A DNA stretch of 64,000 nt from Acanthosepion lycidas (GCA_963932145.1 OZ010574.1:57619732-57683731), one strand, 5' to 3'; shown: positions 1 to 12,363, counted from the stretch's first letter. Translations and numbers: made by a program. Notes: a model not told the origin generated them from the letters alone.

Positions 1-512
1 AATTTTGGTTTCCTCTCAAAGATAGAAAAAGTTGCTTTACATTTGAATTAGAAAGATTTTACTGCAGGTGCAAAAACAGTTTCATTCTTTTTGATTTTCA
101 TTTTTACTTTCTTAAGATATATTGTCTATATTTATAGAAAAATAAAAATTTAAAATAAAAATGATTTTTTTTAATAAAATTTTCAGATTTGGAAACAGCT
201 ACCAACCTGGTTTCCTTAGATGGCATCCACATAAGTAGGGATGGGAGCCCATGAATTTGCTCAGTAGACAAAATTGTTTTTTGCCTCTTGATACAAAAAT
301 ATGTCATTCATTTTGGTGCTTATTATAAATGGCCCATTGCTATTGTGTGTTTTTTTTTTTTAAATAAATTTCATTTGTTCTTTTTTTCAAAAATTTATTT
401 CTTAAAAGTAATTTGAATGAACACTAAAACTAATTGAGGAAATTTTACCATTCAAATTTTGACAAATTTGTTTATTTTTTATCTGTTACTGTAAGATTAC
501 AACTAATAAGTA
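1..512. other. AT-rich intergenic DNA, no feature seen
   Basis: Only homopolymer runs and short spurious ORFs. No splice-supported coding segment, tRNA or transposon end was recognised. Confidence 0.5.
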
Positions 513-594
513 TTAGGTTGGTGCAAAAAATAATGTCGTTTTTGACGTATTTTTTAACGTCAAAAAAAACGACATTATTTTTGCACCAACCTAA
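513..594. mobile_element. mariner-type MITE, copy 1
   Basis: An almost perfect palindrome begins TTAGGTTGGTGCAAAA and ends with its reverse complement, flanked on both sides by TA (511-512 and 595-596), the target duplication expected for Tc1/mariner insertion. The terminal sequence is nearly that of the human Hsmar1/MADE1 family ends, from family knowledge. At 82 bp with no coding capacity it is a non-autonomous element. Four more copies lie at 31.6, 49.3, 57.5 and 57.8 kb. Confidence 0.85.
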
Positions 595-892
595 TAATAT
601 AGTGTAAGTGCTCATATTACTACTGGAATGGCTGGTGGAGATGCGTGTATGTTACAATCCCAATATATCATTATACCTGTGATACCGTAATAGGTATGTT
701 CATGGGGAAATAAAAACACGCAGATGTGTATAACATTTAAGAGAAAACACATTTACAGAAACTAGAATTACAGTTAGACAAAAGTTTGTCCATAAAGCAA
801 ACCAAATGTATATTAGAAGATATAGAGAACTGAAATGAGGTCTTACTTGTGAGTTGATTTGAACATACATTTTGTAAAGAATGTGGCTGGGC

Positions 893-929
<37 letters not shown>

Positions 930-1251
930 AGAAATTGAGGTCTAGACTAGATATGCTGTTATTTTGAGAAATTAGCATCAACTGGCAAGGATACATATTT
1001 CATGCTTCTAACTAGACTGTCACATGATGCATTTCTCACTTTTTGACATGTGAATAAATTATACTCCAGCTTTGACACAGTAATAATTTATACACAAAGT
1101 TTACTTATCTGCCCTTGGATAGATAATTAAGTTTTGTATAGTTCAGGTTACATTACCTTTACATAACAATCAGTAAAGGAGCTGTAAAATAAATTTTCTC
1201 ATCAAAGCAGATCACGTATGAAAAGTCAGAGTTTAAAAGTATGTTTTGGGA
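595..1251. other. intergenic, no gene; poly-A tract
   Basis: No coding or RNA gene seen. A run of about 29 A near 898-926 is the only notable item; it could be the tail of an old retroposon, but no head could be identified. Confidence 0.4.
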
Positions 1252-1378
1252 TATCGTGATTTGTTTCCATTAATATAAGTCAATTGAGTGGTAACAAATC
1301 AGATTCTTATTTTATAGAAACTGTTTCTATAAGAATCTGATTTGTTACCACTCAATTTCTAAGAAACACATCACAATA
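1252..1378. repeat. long imperfect palindrome (foldback hairpin)
   Basis: Arms 1282-1316 and 1323-1357 are reverse complements (AATTGAGTGGTAACAAATCA at the outside) apart from an extra 5-6 nt in the left arm. Weaker complementarity continues outward to about 1252 and 1378. It could be a MITE or a hairpin-forming transcript; no target duplication is clear. Confidence 0.65.
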
Positions 1379-4300
1379 TGATTTTCCTTGTAAATTTTTT
1401 ATTTCATTCATCAGTGATGTGTGTAAAAATCTAATTCCTACTTACATCACTTTCCTCTAATGCATTTTCAATTTGTAAGTATGAATAATTTCACTGCTCA
1501 TTAAATTAAATATTGTATCTTCTCTTTATTTTCTGAGTAAACTTTTTACTAGAGGAGTTATTCAACATAGCATTTGAAAAATCAATGACTTTGGAGATGT
1601 TTCTCAGACACTTAGATCACCTCCTGCAGGAATTTAATTCTTTTTATTCACCAATAGATATCTTGTGGTGTTATTTATTTTAAAAAAAAGTCTATTTTTC
1701 AAATCTTTTTCACTGTTGACACAAATTATTCAAATAATAAAATAATTTCATGTTCTTTATGAATATATCTCTTTGTCAAAAGGACACTTAGAATGTTGAT
1801 GAAAGAAAGTAAACAATGATAGAGTCTAGACCAACAAAAAAAGAATTATTTGGACAGAAGAACATTGATGAAAAATAAGTGTTTATGAACCGATAGAGAT
1901 TGGTTATGATATGATGTGCAAAAAGTGCATCAGAAGAAAAATTGTATTTTTGGTGATGCTTGCATTTAGTCAGCTAAAAAAAATCAATACAATCACAAAC
2001 TGATGGCAGTTATAGTATCGTATTTTCCAGCTTGGAATACACACCCAAATATAGGAAATAAATTTCTGAGAAGAAAAAAGTCATTCTCATACAACAAGAC
2101 ATTCCCCATGCGTCCCTCACACACTGACACCACATATTGTTTACATTCTGTCCGATTTTGTTTGTATGTATGGCAATGACATACTAGTCAAGAGCAGAAA
2201 GGCTCCCACCGCTGCTAGTGTTAAACGGAGCATGTTTTAATTTTCCAAAATTTGGATCTTTTTAGCGGCCTGATGTCTCCTGGAAATTATTATGTTGTTT
2301 TCAACTTTTCAAATCAAAAAAAAAAATAAATAAATAAAAAATCTCTACTTGTAGAGTCGGAAAGCAAATCATTTTCATGTCAAACTTTTGTCCCGTCTTT
2401 ACAAAGTTTGCTACATTTTTTAAAATTATCTTAAAAAAAAGTTTTGGGGTATTTGTCGTCACACGTGAGTAGAAGAACCGAATTAAATCGGTTCTGTGGT
2501 GAGATATCGACATTAAACAGTAAACTAAACACTTAATGATTTTTACTACGATACATGATGATTGAATTTTATTTTTATTTTTTTTGGCATCAATATCCGG
2601 ATTTGCCATAAATCCTAAGCAAGGCCGAACAGCATCATAGCAACACTCCTTTTGTAACCAGACCTCAATACTGGAAATATTTAACTAGCTCCTAGCATAT
2701 AACTTTCTTATGTTCTTTATATTCAACTAGAACAGTGGGGGGTCGTAAAAGTTTTTTTTTTTTTTTTTTTTTTTTTTTCCATTGTTCTTTGCTTTCATCT
2801 TTAAAAAGAGGGTAGTTTGAGTTTTTTTTTTTTTACTTTTTCCAGTTGCATAAATCTTTCAAATCTTTGAAGCGAGTTGCCTCACTTCGGAAAATTAATC
2901 TATTATTTCCTCGGTGTACTAAACTGATTTTGTGGGGTATGGGTTGAACCGAGAACTTTTTAGTCTCGAGGAAGTAGGAATAATTATTTAAACTTGTATT
3001 TTCATCTCTAAAAAAATATACGAGTAGAAACCATATGAAACATAATGGAGTGACTGAAGAAATTTAAAGTCGAAAAAGTTTGTTATGTGTTCATTAAAGT
3101 TTAAATTCCCAAGTCACAAACTTTTTAAAACTATTTGAAACTCGAAGTGTCAAGTTGTAAAAACGGTAGTCGAGTTGAAACAAACATTTTTTATAAGTGT
3201 AGTATGCAAAAAAATATTTTATCTTCAAATGATTTAAGTTTAACAAAAAAGGATTAATGGCATTTATCGACAAAATCACAGTGCTTTTTTTTAATTAAAT
3301 TTTTCGGCATGTTTTTTTTTATTATTTTGTAATTTATATTGATTATTAACAAAAAAAAAATGTAAAAATTAATTTTTAACAAAATTATTCAATTTAAAAG
3401 CAAAAATGCTAGTTATTCACCATTTTCTGTTGCCCCAAAAAAGAAAAATACTTCTTGCTTACCCTTGTTTTCCTGTCAATGTTGGTACGTATGGTCTGTA
3501 TTGATTACGTTTGGTACTTTAGGGGTATCTCAAACAGGTTGCTTTTTAAAGCCAAATCCTAATTCGTTGAAAAGAAGTCTTATCTGATAGGATTCCTGAG
3601 TTTTAATTTCATTTTTGTCTTTTATGCGGAAATTATTTTTTTTTTAAAGAATTTAGAAGTAGGTGTTTTTTATAATTATATCATTTTCCCATAGGATACG
3701 TAAAAAGTTGAACAAAAAAATGAAAAGAATGATAGAGTGAGGAAATCCTGGTTGAATTATTGCTGTGACGACTAATAATAAATGACATACGGAAGACTTA
3801 AAAATAAAAAGATAGCTAATTATCAAAGAAACATACGTAGCACTTGCCAACTAACGACAAAATTAAAACAAACACTGACGAGATGCTAATGGTATAAACC
3901 ACTCCTTTTAACTACTTACTGTCACTTAAAAAGAAGAAAAAGATAGGATTGGTTGGTTTGGTTACAAAATTTACCCACATTTATATTTTCTTTTTCCGTT
4001 TTCCAAAGTTGTGACTTTTGAGGAAAAAGAAGAAAGAAAAGTTTTATCAGAAAAAGTATAAAATTTAAATAAAAAAAAAATGAATAGTGCTTATTATTAG
4101 GCTATTAGCTTATTTGATTTGATTTTTAAAAAATTTTTTTTTACAATTATTAATTAACAAAACCTGGCTATTTCGGTTTCCAGCCTGAGGCAGATTTTTA
4201 AATTTTATTAAGTAAAAAAAATAATGATTTAAATAAATCACCGGTTTAGTTTGTTTTTTTAAAACTACAAAACAAAAAGTACTGAAAAAGACTTTTTTTT

Positions 4301-5748
4301 TAATATAAAAAAAAACTGGATAATCTTTTTTCGTTTTTAGAGAAAAAGGTAAAGAAAATTAAAAGATTTCTTCTTTAACCAAACTTTTAAAAAATAGATG
4401 AATGACGTTTCTTATGATACGACAATAAAATTAATTAAACCTGTTTCTTCTACGTTCAATAGAAACTAATTTTATGAAACCACAATGTAAAAAACTAAAA
4501 AAAAGTACAACTAACTTACAAGTGGTCGAACTCGAATCGAATTAAGTCGCCATCATAAACAGAAAGGAAGTTGGTTTTATTTCCAAATTTGAAGTTCGAG
4601 ATTTGTGTTTAGTTTACTTTACAATAAATTTACTAAATAAAGAGAGACTAAAAAAATGCAATCTAAATGGTTTACCATTTAATACGTAGGTGCAGCAACT
4701 TTCGTTACTTTTTTGTGCTTTTTTAATACAAAGTGGATGATTTTCATTTTTGCGAGGAAGGAATGGTCGATGTCTTTTTTTTTTTCATTAATGCAATTAT
4801 TACCAAAATTTCTAGAGTCGTTTGTTTATAAACCATATGATAATCGGCATATAATTCTACTTTTTTTATATTACAGTATTAGCATTTTTTTTTTTCATTT
4901 TTTTACTAGTTCATTAGCAAAAGTTCAAAACTCGCCATTCTCAAAAATCAAAATTAATTCGGATCAACGTTTTTTAAAATTAATGATTAATTTTGAAAAA
5001 TCTTTATTTTAATTTCATTTGAATGAGAAAATGAAAATGTCTATGTTGCTATTTTTAGAGAAGTAATTTTGTCGGGATATATATATATATATTGAGTGTA
5101 AAAAAAAAATACAAAAAAAAAAAACATGACAGTTTTTTTTTTCCTGTGGCGCACCGAAAGTTTTTAGAGATTGAACATATGTTTGAATTTTAGTTTTGTT
5201 TTGCATAATTTTTTTGTCTACTTTGCTCAATTTTACACTTCCTTACGCATCATATATTTTTTTCTTAAAGACGATTGAATATATGTATTGTAATGAATGG
5301 ACTAAAAATTCTATTGGCCCATGGTAATCTTAGTGAGTCTAAATCCAGCCCTGCATAGATGGTTCATCTTTGGTCATGATTTTGTAAAAATTATCCTCTA
5401 TTGCATATTTGTAATTAAGATATACGTAGTTTTTCGCAAATGCTCCGAGCAGCTGAGTATGATGAACAATAGTAAAAACATTGAGTTTCTTTGATAAATA
5501 ACTTTATTTTGATCTTGGCTAGAGATTATTTCATTGTAGTGTAGTAGTTTTACTGTCCAATCTTGTATTGCTTTCATTACCAAATTCCCTAATTCTTTTG
5601 AGATTTTTATTTTAGCATATTCAAGTATTGTTCCATTATCCAGCCAGAGTTTTATGGCATCTTCTTGTATGCCTGTTTTAACATTGCTCAGTATTTTATT
5701 TTATTTTTATGATCATTAAATTTTCTTCAGCAATATAACTGAAATATA
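1379..5748. other. very AT-rich intergenic region, no gene
   Basis: About 4.4 kb dominated by A and T runs (for example T runs at 2751-2778). Short ORFs on both strands have low-complexity, Phe/Lys/Ile-rich translations typical of non-coding AT-rich DNA. A stop-free stretch on the minus strand around 5398-5690 has somewhat protein-like composition, but I do not recognise it. Confidence 0.5.
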
Positions 5749-6019
5749 CAGTGGAGGGACACAAATATTCGTACAGATACACATTTTTAATTTACTCTAT
5801 TTCCAACTAAATGACTAAACAATAAACATACTTTTCATATGATTAACTGTACGTAGATGCATAATAATATTTAATAACTAAATATGCATAAAAAAACTAA
5901 AAAACAAATTGATTAAATAATAATACTAATTAATAGAAATAAATCCCATTTATCCATTTTAATAAATGTGTGAAAAGTATTTGTAGCTGTACGAAAATTT
6001 GCTTCCCCCACCGCCACTG
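5749..6019. mobile_element. TA-flanked inverted-repeat MITE
   Basis: The ends are CAGTGGAGGG and CCGCCACTG; complementarity continues inward through TTCGTACAG (left) and its complement near 5990 (right). TA dinucleotides flank both ends (5747-5748 and 6020-6021). The 271 bp have no ORF, so this is a non-autonomous Tc1/mariner/pogo-type element. Confidence 0.75.
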
Positions 6020-6429
6020 TATTAAGTTTGTTTTCTTATTTTAAATTTTTTTAATATTAAAATAGCAACTGAAAGTGTCCTATCTTTAACGATAATAGTG
6101 TACTGATATGCTCACTTTGGTTCACCATTTCGTGCTCATGTTACTAACTAATAAGGATATAAATGCCTCACGTGTTAGTAGCAGATTTAACATTAAACAA
6201 TGTGCAAGAGGAAGAGGTTAAAAATAGATAAGAGAAAAGATTACAATTAGTAGAAACTGACTAATTGGAAAATATTTTCAAAAATTTGGTTCTTAATTCT
6301 GATTAGTATCAACGCTTAGTATTGACATAACAAAATCAATTTTTATATTTCTTACCGTCTGAAAAACACATCACTACAAAGATACTGTTGTTTTCAATTC
6401 ATTAAATACTACACATTGATTTTATACAG

Positions 6430-6712
6430 TGTAAAATGTCCATGGAACAGGACTTTTTCTATAAATACTTTCATGGTAATTGTTCAGATGAACTTTCCTC
6501 TATGGTACCTGGACTTTATAAATTTAAGCGCAGTACTAGATTAGCAACAAAGTCTCATCAACTTACAGTTGAATTGGCTAGATATAACTATAAATTCTAT
6601 GCTAATGGTTTCTTTTCTTGCACTTCTCACTTGTGGAACTCTTTTCTGGCTACATGCTGTCCAGCCAACTTTGATCTTCAAAAATTTAAATACAATGTCA
6701 ATCATTAACTAC
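6430..6712 (+). pseudogene. LINE reverse transcriptase C-terminal fragment
   Basis: The translated frame from about 6436 contains FYKYFHGNCSDELSSMVP, then RSTRLATKSHQ and a LWNS motif followed by NFDLQKFK. This is the layout of the C-terminal end of CR1/Jockey-type LINE ORF2 proteins (Y-hG-CSDEL ... LWN-LP ... FK). The fragment lacks the catalytic RT domain and is a 5'-truncated dead copy. A related fragment lies on the minus strand at 25.7-26.3 kb. Confidence 0.7.
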
Positions 6713-7019
6713 TGTCTTCTTGATTTACTCTTCTATTGTTCTCACACCTAAATGTTTCTCTTTATTTTCATTCTTTCAAACACAGTAACCCCTTGTGTCT
6801 TAATAGCTTGCTTGGGAAGGAAATGATTAAAAAAAATTACTGTTAAAGAAGTGGAGAAACATTAACACTTCTGTGTAGGTTGTTTCTATTTTAGAAAAAT
6901 AAAAATTAGACAAAAGAAAATTAAAAATCAATAATTAGTAATATCTTATGTCAGCCTGGCCAACAGAAAAAGATGACGACTCCATTGCTTTGGAGTTTGC
7001 TTTTTTTTCTTTTTTTTTT

Positions 7020-7560
7020 ATTATCGTTCATCCAATACAAGGCCCAAGACTCCCTCGGTGGGGTTAGTAAATAGGGATGTCGTAAGAGCATAAAGGGTGA
7101 GTGCAAAAGTTGTATATTATGAGGATATATGTGCACCTCGGGGCAGTGTAATGGTTAGCAAACGTGTCTCACTAGAACAATTATGACTGAATAGTGAGTT
7201 CGATCCTCACTGGGTGCCCCCTACTTTTGGCCTTGTGCTACATCTAAGCTACACTTGGAAAATCACTATTATGATAGATAACAGATGACCCATGAAGACA
7301 TTAATGTCGTAAGCATCCTCTTGGGAGTTTGTTGCACACTTCAACAGTTCTGGTTGTAGAAGCTGTGTGGAACTTACTCTTCACAAGGGAATGAGGATGA
7401 GTCAACCCAGATGTGACAACAGTACTTCATTTTTGGTCTTATCTAGCTCTTGTAAAGATACAACATGCCAAGAGGAGTCAGGTACTTTCTGTAGCACTAC
7501 AAAGAGCTAACCATTTTTTCAGTATCTTTTTATATCTCCGAGATGAAGTATTATGATTAC
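7020..7560 (-). pseudogene. LINE 3'-end relic, interrupted by a SINE
   Basis: On the minus strand short frames resemble the LINE thumb region (KMKYCCHIWVDSSS, matching the usual EYCSHIWGG type). The sequence parallels the better copy at 25.7-26.3 kb, including the 3' end with the AGGATATATG block. The copy is frameshifted and split at about 7133 by a tRNA-derived SINE. Similar 3'-end pieces recur at 22.2-22.32 and 47.34-47.46 kb. Confidence 0.55.
7133..7262 (+). mobile_element. tRNA-derived SINE (family R2)
   Basis: It has an RNA polymerase III A box (GTAATGGTTAGCAAACG) and a B box (AGTTCGATCCTCA) about 45 bp apart, as in a tRNA. A non-tRNA body ending in GGCCTTGTGCTACA follows. It is inserted in the LINE relic. 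Other copies lie at 8639-8775 and 14596-14778, with a fragment near 26565-26610. Confidence 0.75.
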
Positions 7561-7866
7561 TTGTATTATTTACATTATTCAGACTGTTATCCTCATCTTC
7601 ATTGCCATATTCACAATGTTTCAGCCATTGTACGCTCCAGCCTTCTTCAGGTGATTGGAATTTCGAACTGAACCCTTTATTTCATCCACCGAGGTAGATC
7701 GTTCTAGTTCCACATGCCATGCCTCTTCCGGATCTCTTAGTTATTTCCCTTTAACTCAACTCTCCAAGTTTTGGTCCACCACTGTTGTGGCCTGGTATTG
7801 AACACAACTCTTTGGGTCTAGTCAATGGATCTAACCAACGTCTTTATCCACCAGGCCATGTGTCTA
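7518..7866 (-). mobile_element. SINE family R1, minus copy
   Basis: Read on the minus strand the element has a degenerate tRNA-like head (compare TGGCACAGTGG A box in the copy at 32507). A body follows with the block CTGAAGAAGG...GCCGAAAC, then a tail matching CCTCATCTCAGAAATATAGA. It lies head-to-head with the next entry, giving a palindromic arrangement. Confidence 0.7.
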
Positions 7867-8045
7867 GAAATAACTGAGACATCCGAAAGAGGCAGAGCAC
7901 ATGGAACTAGAACAATCTACCCTGGTGGACGAAATAAAGAGCTCAGTTCAAAAATTCAAATCAACTGACGAAGGCCAGGGCATACAACGGCCAAAACGTT
8001 GTGAATATGGAAATGAAGATGAGGATAACAGTTCGAATAATGTAC
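7867..8045 (+). mobile_element. SINE family R1, plus, 5'-truncated
   Basis: It repeats the body of R1 in the opposite orientation to 7518-7866: GGAACTAGAACAATCTACC, then CTGACGAAGGCC...GGCCAAAAC and GATGAGGATAACAG. The tRNA-like head is missing. Together the two copies form a foldback pair of about 180 bp arms. Confidence 0.65.
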
Positions 8046-8219
8046 AATCATTTTTTAGTGTCTTTAATGATGGGTCATATATACAAATTCCACGTGAGTT
8101 CCAGTGTGAACTTCAGTCCCAATAAGCAAACCAGGCAGAGAGCCTTGTTGAGATACAATTAATTGTTCATCATGACTGGAGAAAACTCAGGGTTTGTCCT
8201 GTGATTATGAAACATTACT

Positions 8220-9079
8220 AACCTGGTTTTATGTGGTATTGAATATTACATGTCAGTTCTTTCCTTGAAAAGTCCAAGCTAGATCACAGGAGAGATCAGT
8301 TGCCAGGTTCTGGTCATCAAGATTTTTGGTGTTTCCCCCATAAACTGTGATATCACCTGCATATATATATTTACTTGTGATCTGAGGATGTTCTTGCGCT
8401 GATCATTGCAGGAAAAGGGTAGGACTGGGGATAGAACTTTGTGGGATTCCTACATTGATTGTATAGCCATTAGCAACAATTTTCATGGACCTAACCGATA
8501 AGAAGGATTTGATTATTCAAGAAATGCTATAGTTGGGGTGTTTGTGTAGCAGCCCTCTATGCCACACATTGTCAAAGCCTTTGGGATATCGAAGGTGATT
8601 ACTCTTGCGATGGATTTATCAAGTGCTTCACTGATTATAGTGATTTTCCAAGCATAGCTTGAATGTGGCACAAGGCCGAAAATAAGAGGCACCTAGTGAG
8701 GATTGAACTCACTACTCATTCGTAATAGTTCCAGCGAGACAAGCTTGCTAACCATTACACCACCTCGAAGAGCCCAAGTGCTTCACTGATTATATGTACA
8801 ATGACAGTTAAGCAAAATCAATATTATTTGTTTTTCAAGTTGTTTCTGTTGAGGTGATTGACAGTTTCCTTGATGGTAGCCTCAAAAAGTTTGCTGATGA
8901 CACTGAGGTGGTTGCTGGGATAGTTTTGTGATAGGAAGGAGAGTTCACCCACATTCTTATAAATTGGGCATAGATCTGGGAAACATTTCTCCTTCAGACA
9001 GAATTTTGCCAAGATTTGGAATAGCTCTGGGTTACGGTTCTTAAGAACAACTACAGAAATTTTATTTGAACCAGTAGCT
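8220..9079 (-). pseudogene. CR1-like LINE reverse transcriptase relic
   Basis: Reading right to left, a 9079-8824 frame carries KATGSNKISVVVLKN and LSVISKLFEATI, the N-terminal RT blocks of CR1/L2-type LINEs (KA-G-D-IP-VVLK; ISLLSVISK-FE). Then, in shifted frames at 8620-8400, come the DI-KAFDNVWHRGLL and INVGIPQ-S-P-P-LF blocks, and at about 8370 YAGD in place of the catalytic YADD. Order and orientation agree, so this is one decayed element. A SINE interrupts it at 8639-8775 and the R1 SINE at 9080 truncates it. Several frameshifts and an altered catalytic motif make it inactive. Confidence 0.75.
8639..8775 (-). mobile_element. SINE R2 inserted in LINE, with 18-bp target duplication
   Basis: AAGTGCTTCACTGATTAT occurs at 8621-8638 and again at 8776-8793, exactly bracketing a minus-strand R2 SINE (B-box complement GGATTGAACTCAC, A-box complement GCTAACCATTACACC). 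A perfect 18-bp duplication is typical of LINE-machinery retroposition and dates the SINE after the host LINE. Confidence 0.9.
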
Positions 9080-9360
9080 TTTGTGACTAGACCCAAAGAG
9101 TTGTGAGTTCAATACCAGGCCACAGCAGTGGTGAACCAAAAAACCTGGAGAGCTGAGTTCAAGGAAAATAACTGAGACATCCAGAAGAGGCATTACATGT
9201 GGAACTAGAACAATATACCTTGGTGGACGAAATAAAGGGTTTGGTTCAAAATTCCAATCACCTGACGAAGGCTGAAGCATATAATGGCCGAAACATTGTG
9301 AATATGGCAATGAACTTGAAGATAACAGTCTGAATAATGTAAATAATGCAAGTAATATTT
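9080..9360 (+). mobile_element. SINE family R1, plus copy
   Basis: It contains the B-box region (GAGTTCAATACC), the conserved body (GGAACTAGAACAATATACC), the CTGACGAAGGCTG...GGCCGAAAC block and the GATAACAGTCTGAATAATG tail section. It sits between two different LINE relics. Confidence 0.7.
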
Positions 9361-9930
9361 TAATATGTATATGATAAGAGGTCCATACTTTTGAGCCATA
9401 GAGGAGTGTTGTGATTACAACAGTACAGAAAATGCTGATTTTTTTTTTTTTTCAAGGAAATTCTTTTGCTATCCCAGAGATAGTGATGGCGTTTAACCAA
9501 AACATCAATTGCTTTAGAGATGTGGTTGACAATCTTGTCATCAAGCAAAGCAGAGGTGTTCACTTTGTGACCAAGACATATAAAAGATTTGACATATATG
9601 AATTCTTTTCTGTCAACTGGGATGGGTACAGTGGGAAATCTGCAAGCTAGCCTAAAGCTGTCAAATACCTTTGACTTTGGCTGATGAACCAACTTTGTCT
9701 TCTTAATGCTGATTGTCAATCCAAATGCTTTACTGACAAGTGAAAACTGGTTAATGAGTTTCTGTGCTTCTTGAATTGAAGTAGCAACAATTACTGTTTT
9801 ATCAACAAAGAGTACGTCACAAATAATACCACCTCTAGTAAGCATTTTGGCTTTAAAACTTTCATGGCTAAAGAGACCATCTGAGGTACAGAATTCAAAT
9901 CTTGCACCAGTATCAACATCACCATATCAA
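9361..9930 (-). pseudogene. RTE-like LINE reverse transcriptase relic
   Basis: The minus frame 9845-9360 (161 codons) contains DVLFVDKTVIVATS, a decayed form of the catalytic LLFADDTVIVA block. IQEAQKLINQFS, FGLTISIKKTKLVHQP and the YVKSFICLGH block (usual F-YLGS) follow. Upstream, 9930-9846 reads GARFEFCTSDGLF, matching the RTE-type RYRTDG-LF block. The D-D pair is broken (VDK), so the enzyme would be dead. It is a different lineage from the CR1-like relic just to its left. Confidence 0.75.
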
Positions 9931-11651
9931 TATGTAGAGAATTACGTCAGAGTTCCAAGAGGACTAGAGTAACATAGCCTAAATATGTGTATAGGATGAG
10001 TGAATTGCTAACAAGGCAAACCATCTGAGGTTCGGGATGATGAGGCGCATGTATCATTAAGTCAGTGAGGCTGGCAGTGTGCTCAACATGCAAATTCTCT
10101 GGCTTGGCAAGAACATATAAAAAAGGTGAGTGTTTGTTGAGATGGCAGAAGGCTTTTGCATTCAATGCAGGTCACATTGGTGTGTACTGAACCAGAATCC
10201 ATTGTGAGTGTTTCCAGTGTCTGTGCTACAGAATCCCAGGTTTCCTGCTACAGAATGCTAAAAGATTACATAAAAGTAAAATGCAAAAAGAGCCATCACA
10301 CAACACTATATACAAAAACAATACATGCATGGCAGAATATGATAAATGAATTTCTGTATATCAGAACCATGTTAGGTAATTAGATGACAAAGTAGAAAAA
10401 ATTCTATATAACACATTTCATCATCTAAAAGGACTTGGTCAGACAGACTAAAGTAATGTTCTTATTGATGGAATGATATATATATACAGGAGCAGAGGGA
10501 GATATAGACATATGTAACAAGGCAGTGACCCTAATGAAGTCCTGATAATGCATGAAACATCATTTAGTGACTTGAGGTATTAGGAGAACCAAAGATTTTA
10601 GGTGAAAAATGCCAAGTTGAAACATGATAGAAAATAATAATAAATGATAATAAAATAAATAATAACTAACAACAAAAAAATAATAATAGAAAATAATAAA
10701 TTAGTTAATCATATTGGAATATAATGAAAGAAGGTGTATAGTGGGTTATTTGTAGGATTCAATTTGGACCATGTTAGGATTAGCTCACTATAATGGATGT
10801 ATGAATGACTAAATAAAACATCAACTACATCTACATCCTGGACTATAACAATAATAATTCATATAAACACTAATAAGTAGTTTCATATTGTACAAAAATA
10901 ATGTTCATGGATGGTACAATGTTGGTAGTTAAGTAAGATTAAATGTTTTTTCTTGTTACATTTCAATGAATCCAAGAGTTTGTAAAAGTACTTAAGTGTT
11001 TTTGAAAGATGCTAGTTTCCTTTGGTAAATAAGTCTTGTGATTAAGAAAAAGGAGGTAGAATTTATTTTGGAAGTAAAGTGGTGGGGTGAAAATGAGGAG
11101 AGAGTTGTGAGGAGTGGAAGTGATTGTTGAAGCTGAGATGCCTTTGATGTATCTGCTCACAGTTGAAAGGGTCCATCACTCTTTATCTTCTCTGTATGTC
11201 AGCTGTTGGAATCTCTTCCTTTTTTTCTTTTAGACAGGGGTCTATTTATATTGTTTGCAAAGTTGAAAGAGGCTCTGATTAAGTTATTATTTCAGACATG
11301 CTTATTTCTTATTTGTCAACATATATTTATTTAGGATTGTATTTAATCAACTTCAAGTGGAAGTTATGTGTGGTCTATTGCTCAGAGCCCAAAATATGTC
11401 ATTATGTTTCAAGCTATGAAAGAGGTAACTTCCTGTTTCTGCTCTTAGTGTCACTATAGGTTCATTTAAAAAATATTAACCTTTAAAATGCTTATGAAAA
11501 TGGTATTGGTAGGAACTGAACCCACAATAAACCTAGAATGATATACCCCCTCTCCATATCCAAAAAAGTTGTGGTGACAAGGTTAATGTGTTCACCAAAT
11601 GAATTTGGGAAATGTTTTTTTTAATGTACTATACAGCCAGAATCACATTGA
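9931..11651. other. intergenic, no gene recognised
   Basis: It contains short ORFs without recognisable motifs and a low-complexity AATAATAA stretch near 10627-10700. The start (9931-10260) may be further LINE debris, but I cannot support a frame. Confidence 0.4.
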
Positions 11652-12363
11652 TCTCTATCTATAAAAGGCAGGATGTGTGTGTGTGTGTGTGTGTGTGTAA
11701 CGAATGCACGGCCGCAATTTTTGACGGATTTGCAGCAAAATTTACATGCACATGCTCCAAGTTAGCGGGAAGGCCAAGACCAATTTTGCATTTCCCAACT
11801 CCCATCGATAGTGGAAATAATAAATTTTTTCATGCTTCTACAGCAGTTTTCATATAGTTTGTGGCCATTTTCTACTGGCCAGAGTGAGAGACTATAGCTG
11901 ACTGACACAAATATTAACTAGCATGCAAAAAAAATCGGTAGCTGCATCCGTCACAAGTGGGAAAAATTTAAATCTGCATGGCACTTTACTCCAATTGGCT
12001 CATTCGCTTGCTTAAACTCAACGTTGATTCTGATTCCACAGAACTGGGTTGGGTGTGAAAAAGTATTTGTTGTTAACATTCTTTTTTCATTCGGTTTTTC
12101 CAGTTACGAGTCTTTTTTTAAGTTTTGTGTTCATTTTGTTTAGTTCTTTTTTCGTAACAGATTTAATGTTTAGTACAGAGCTTAGAAAAAATTTGAAGTG
12201 TGAGATAGGCAAGAAGTAAGGCATGTAGCAACATCAGCATGGCAAAGGGCACTCCTTTAAAGGCAAGGAATGGCAAAAATATTTTAAGTCAAGTGATAGC
12301 GATTGCTGTATGAGTCGTACGATTTTTGAATCAAGCATGGGCAACGCTGAGCCACACTGCTAG
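11652..12363 (+). mobile_element. non-autonomous Helitron 1
   Basis: The 5' end reads A then TCTCTATCTATAAAAGGC followed by a (TG)n tract. The 3' end is a short GC hairpin region (GGGCAACGCTGAGCC) followed by CTAG and T at 12360-12364. 5' TC, 3' CTAG, a subterminal hairpin and insertion between A and T are the Helitron hallmarks. The roughly 0.7 kb interior has no Rep/helicase ORF. Confidence 0.75.

Noticed and set aside
9360-9845. 161-codon minus ORF as a live reverse transcriptase
   Set aside because: The catalytic ADD is changed to VDK and both ends are truncated.
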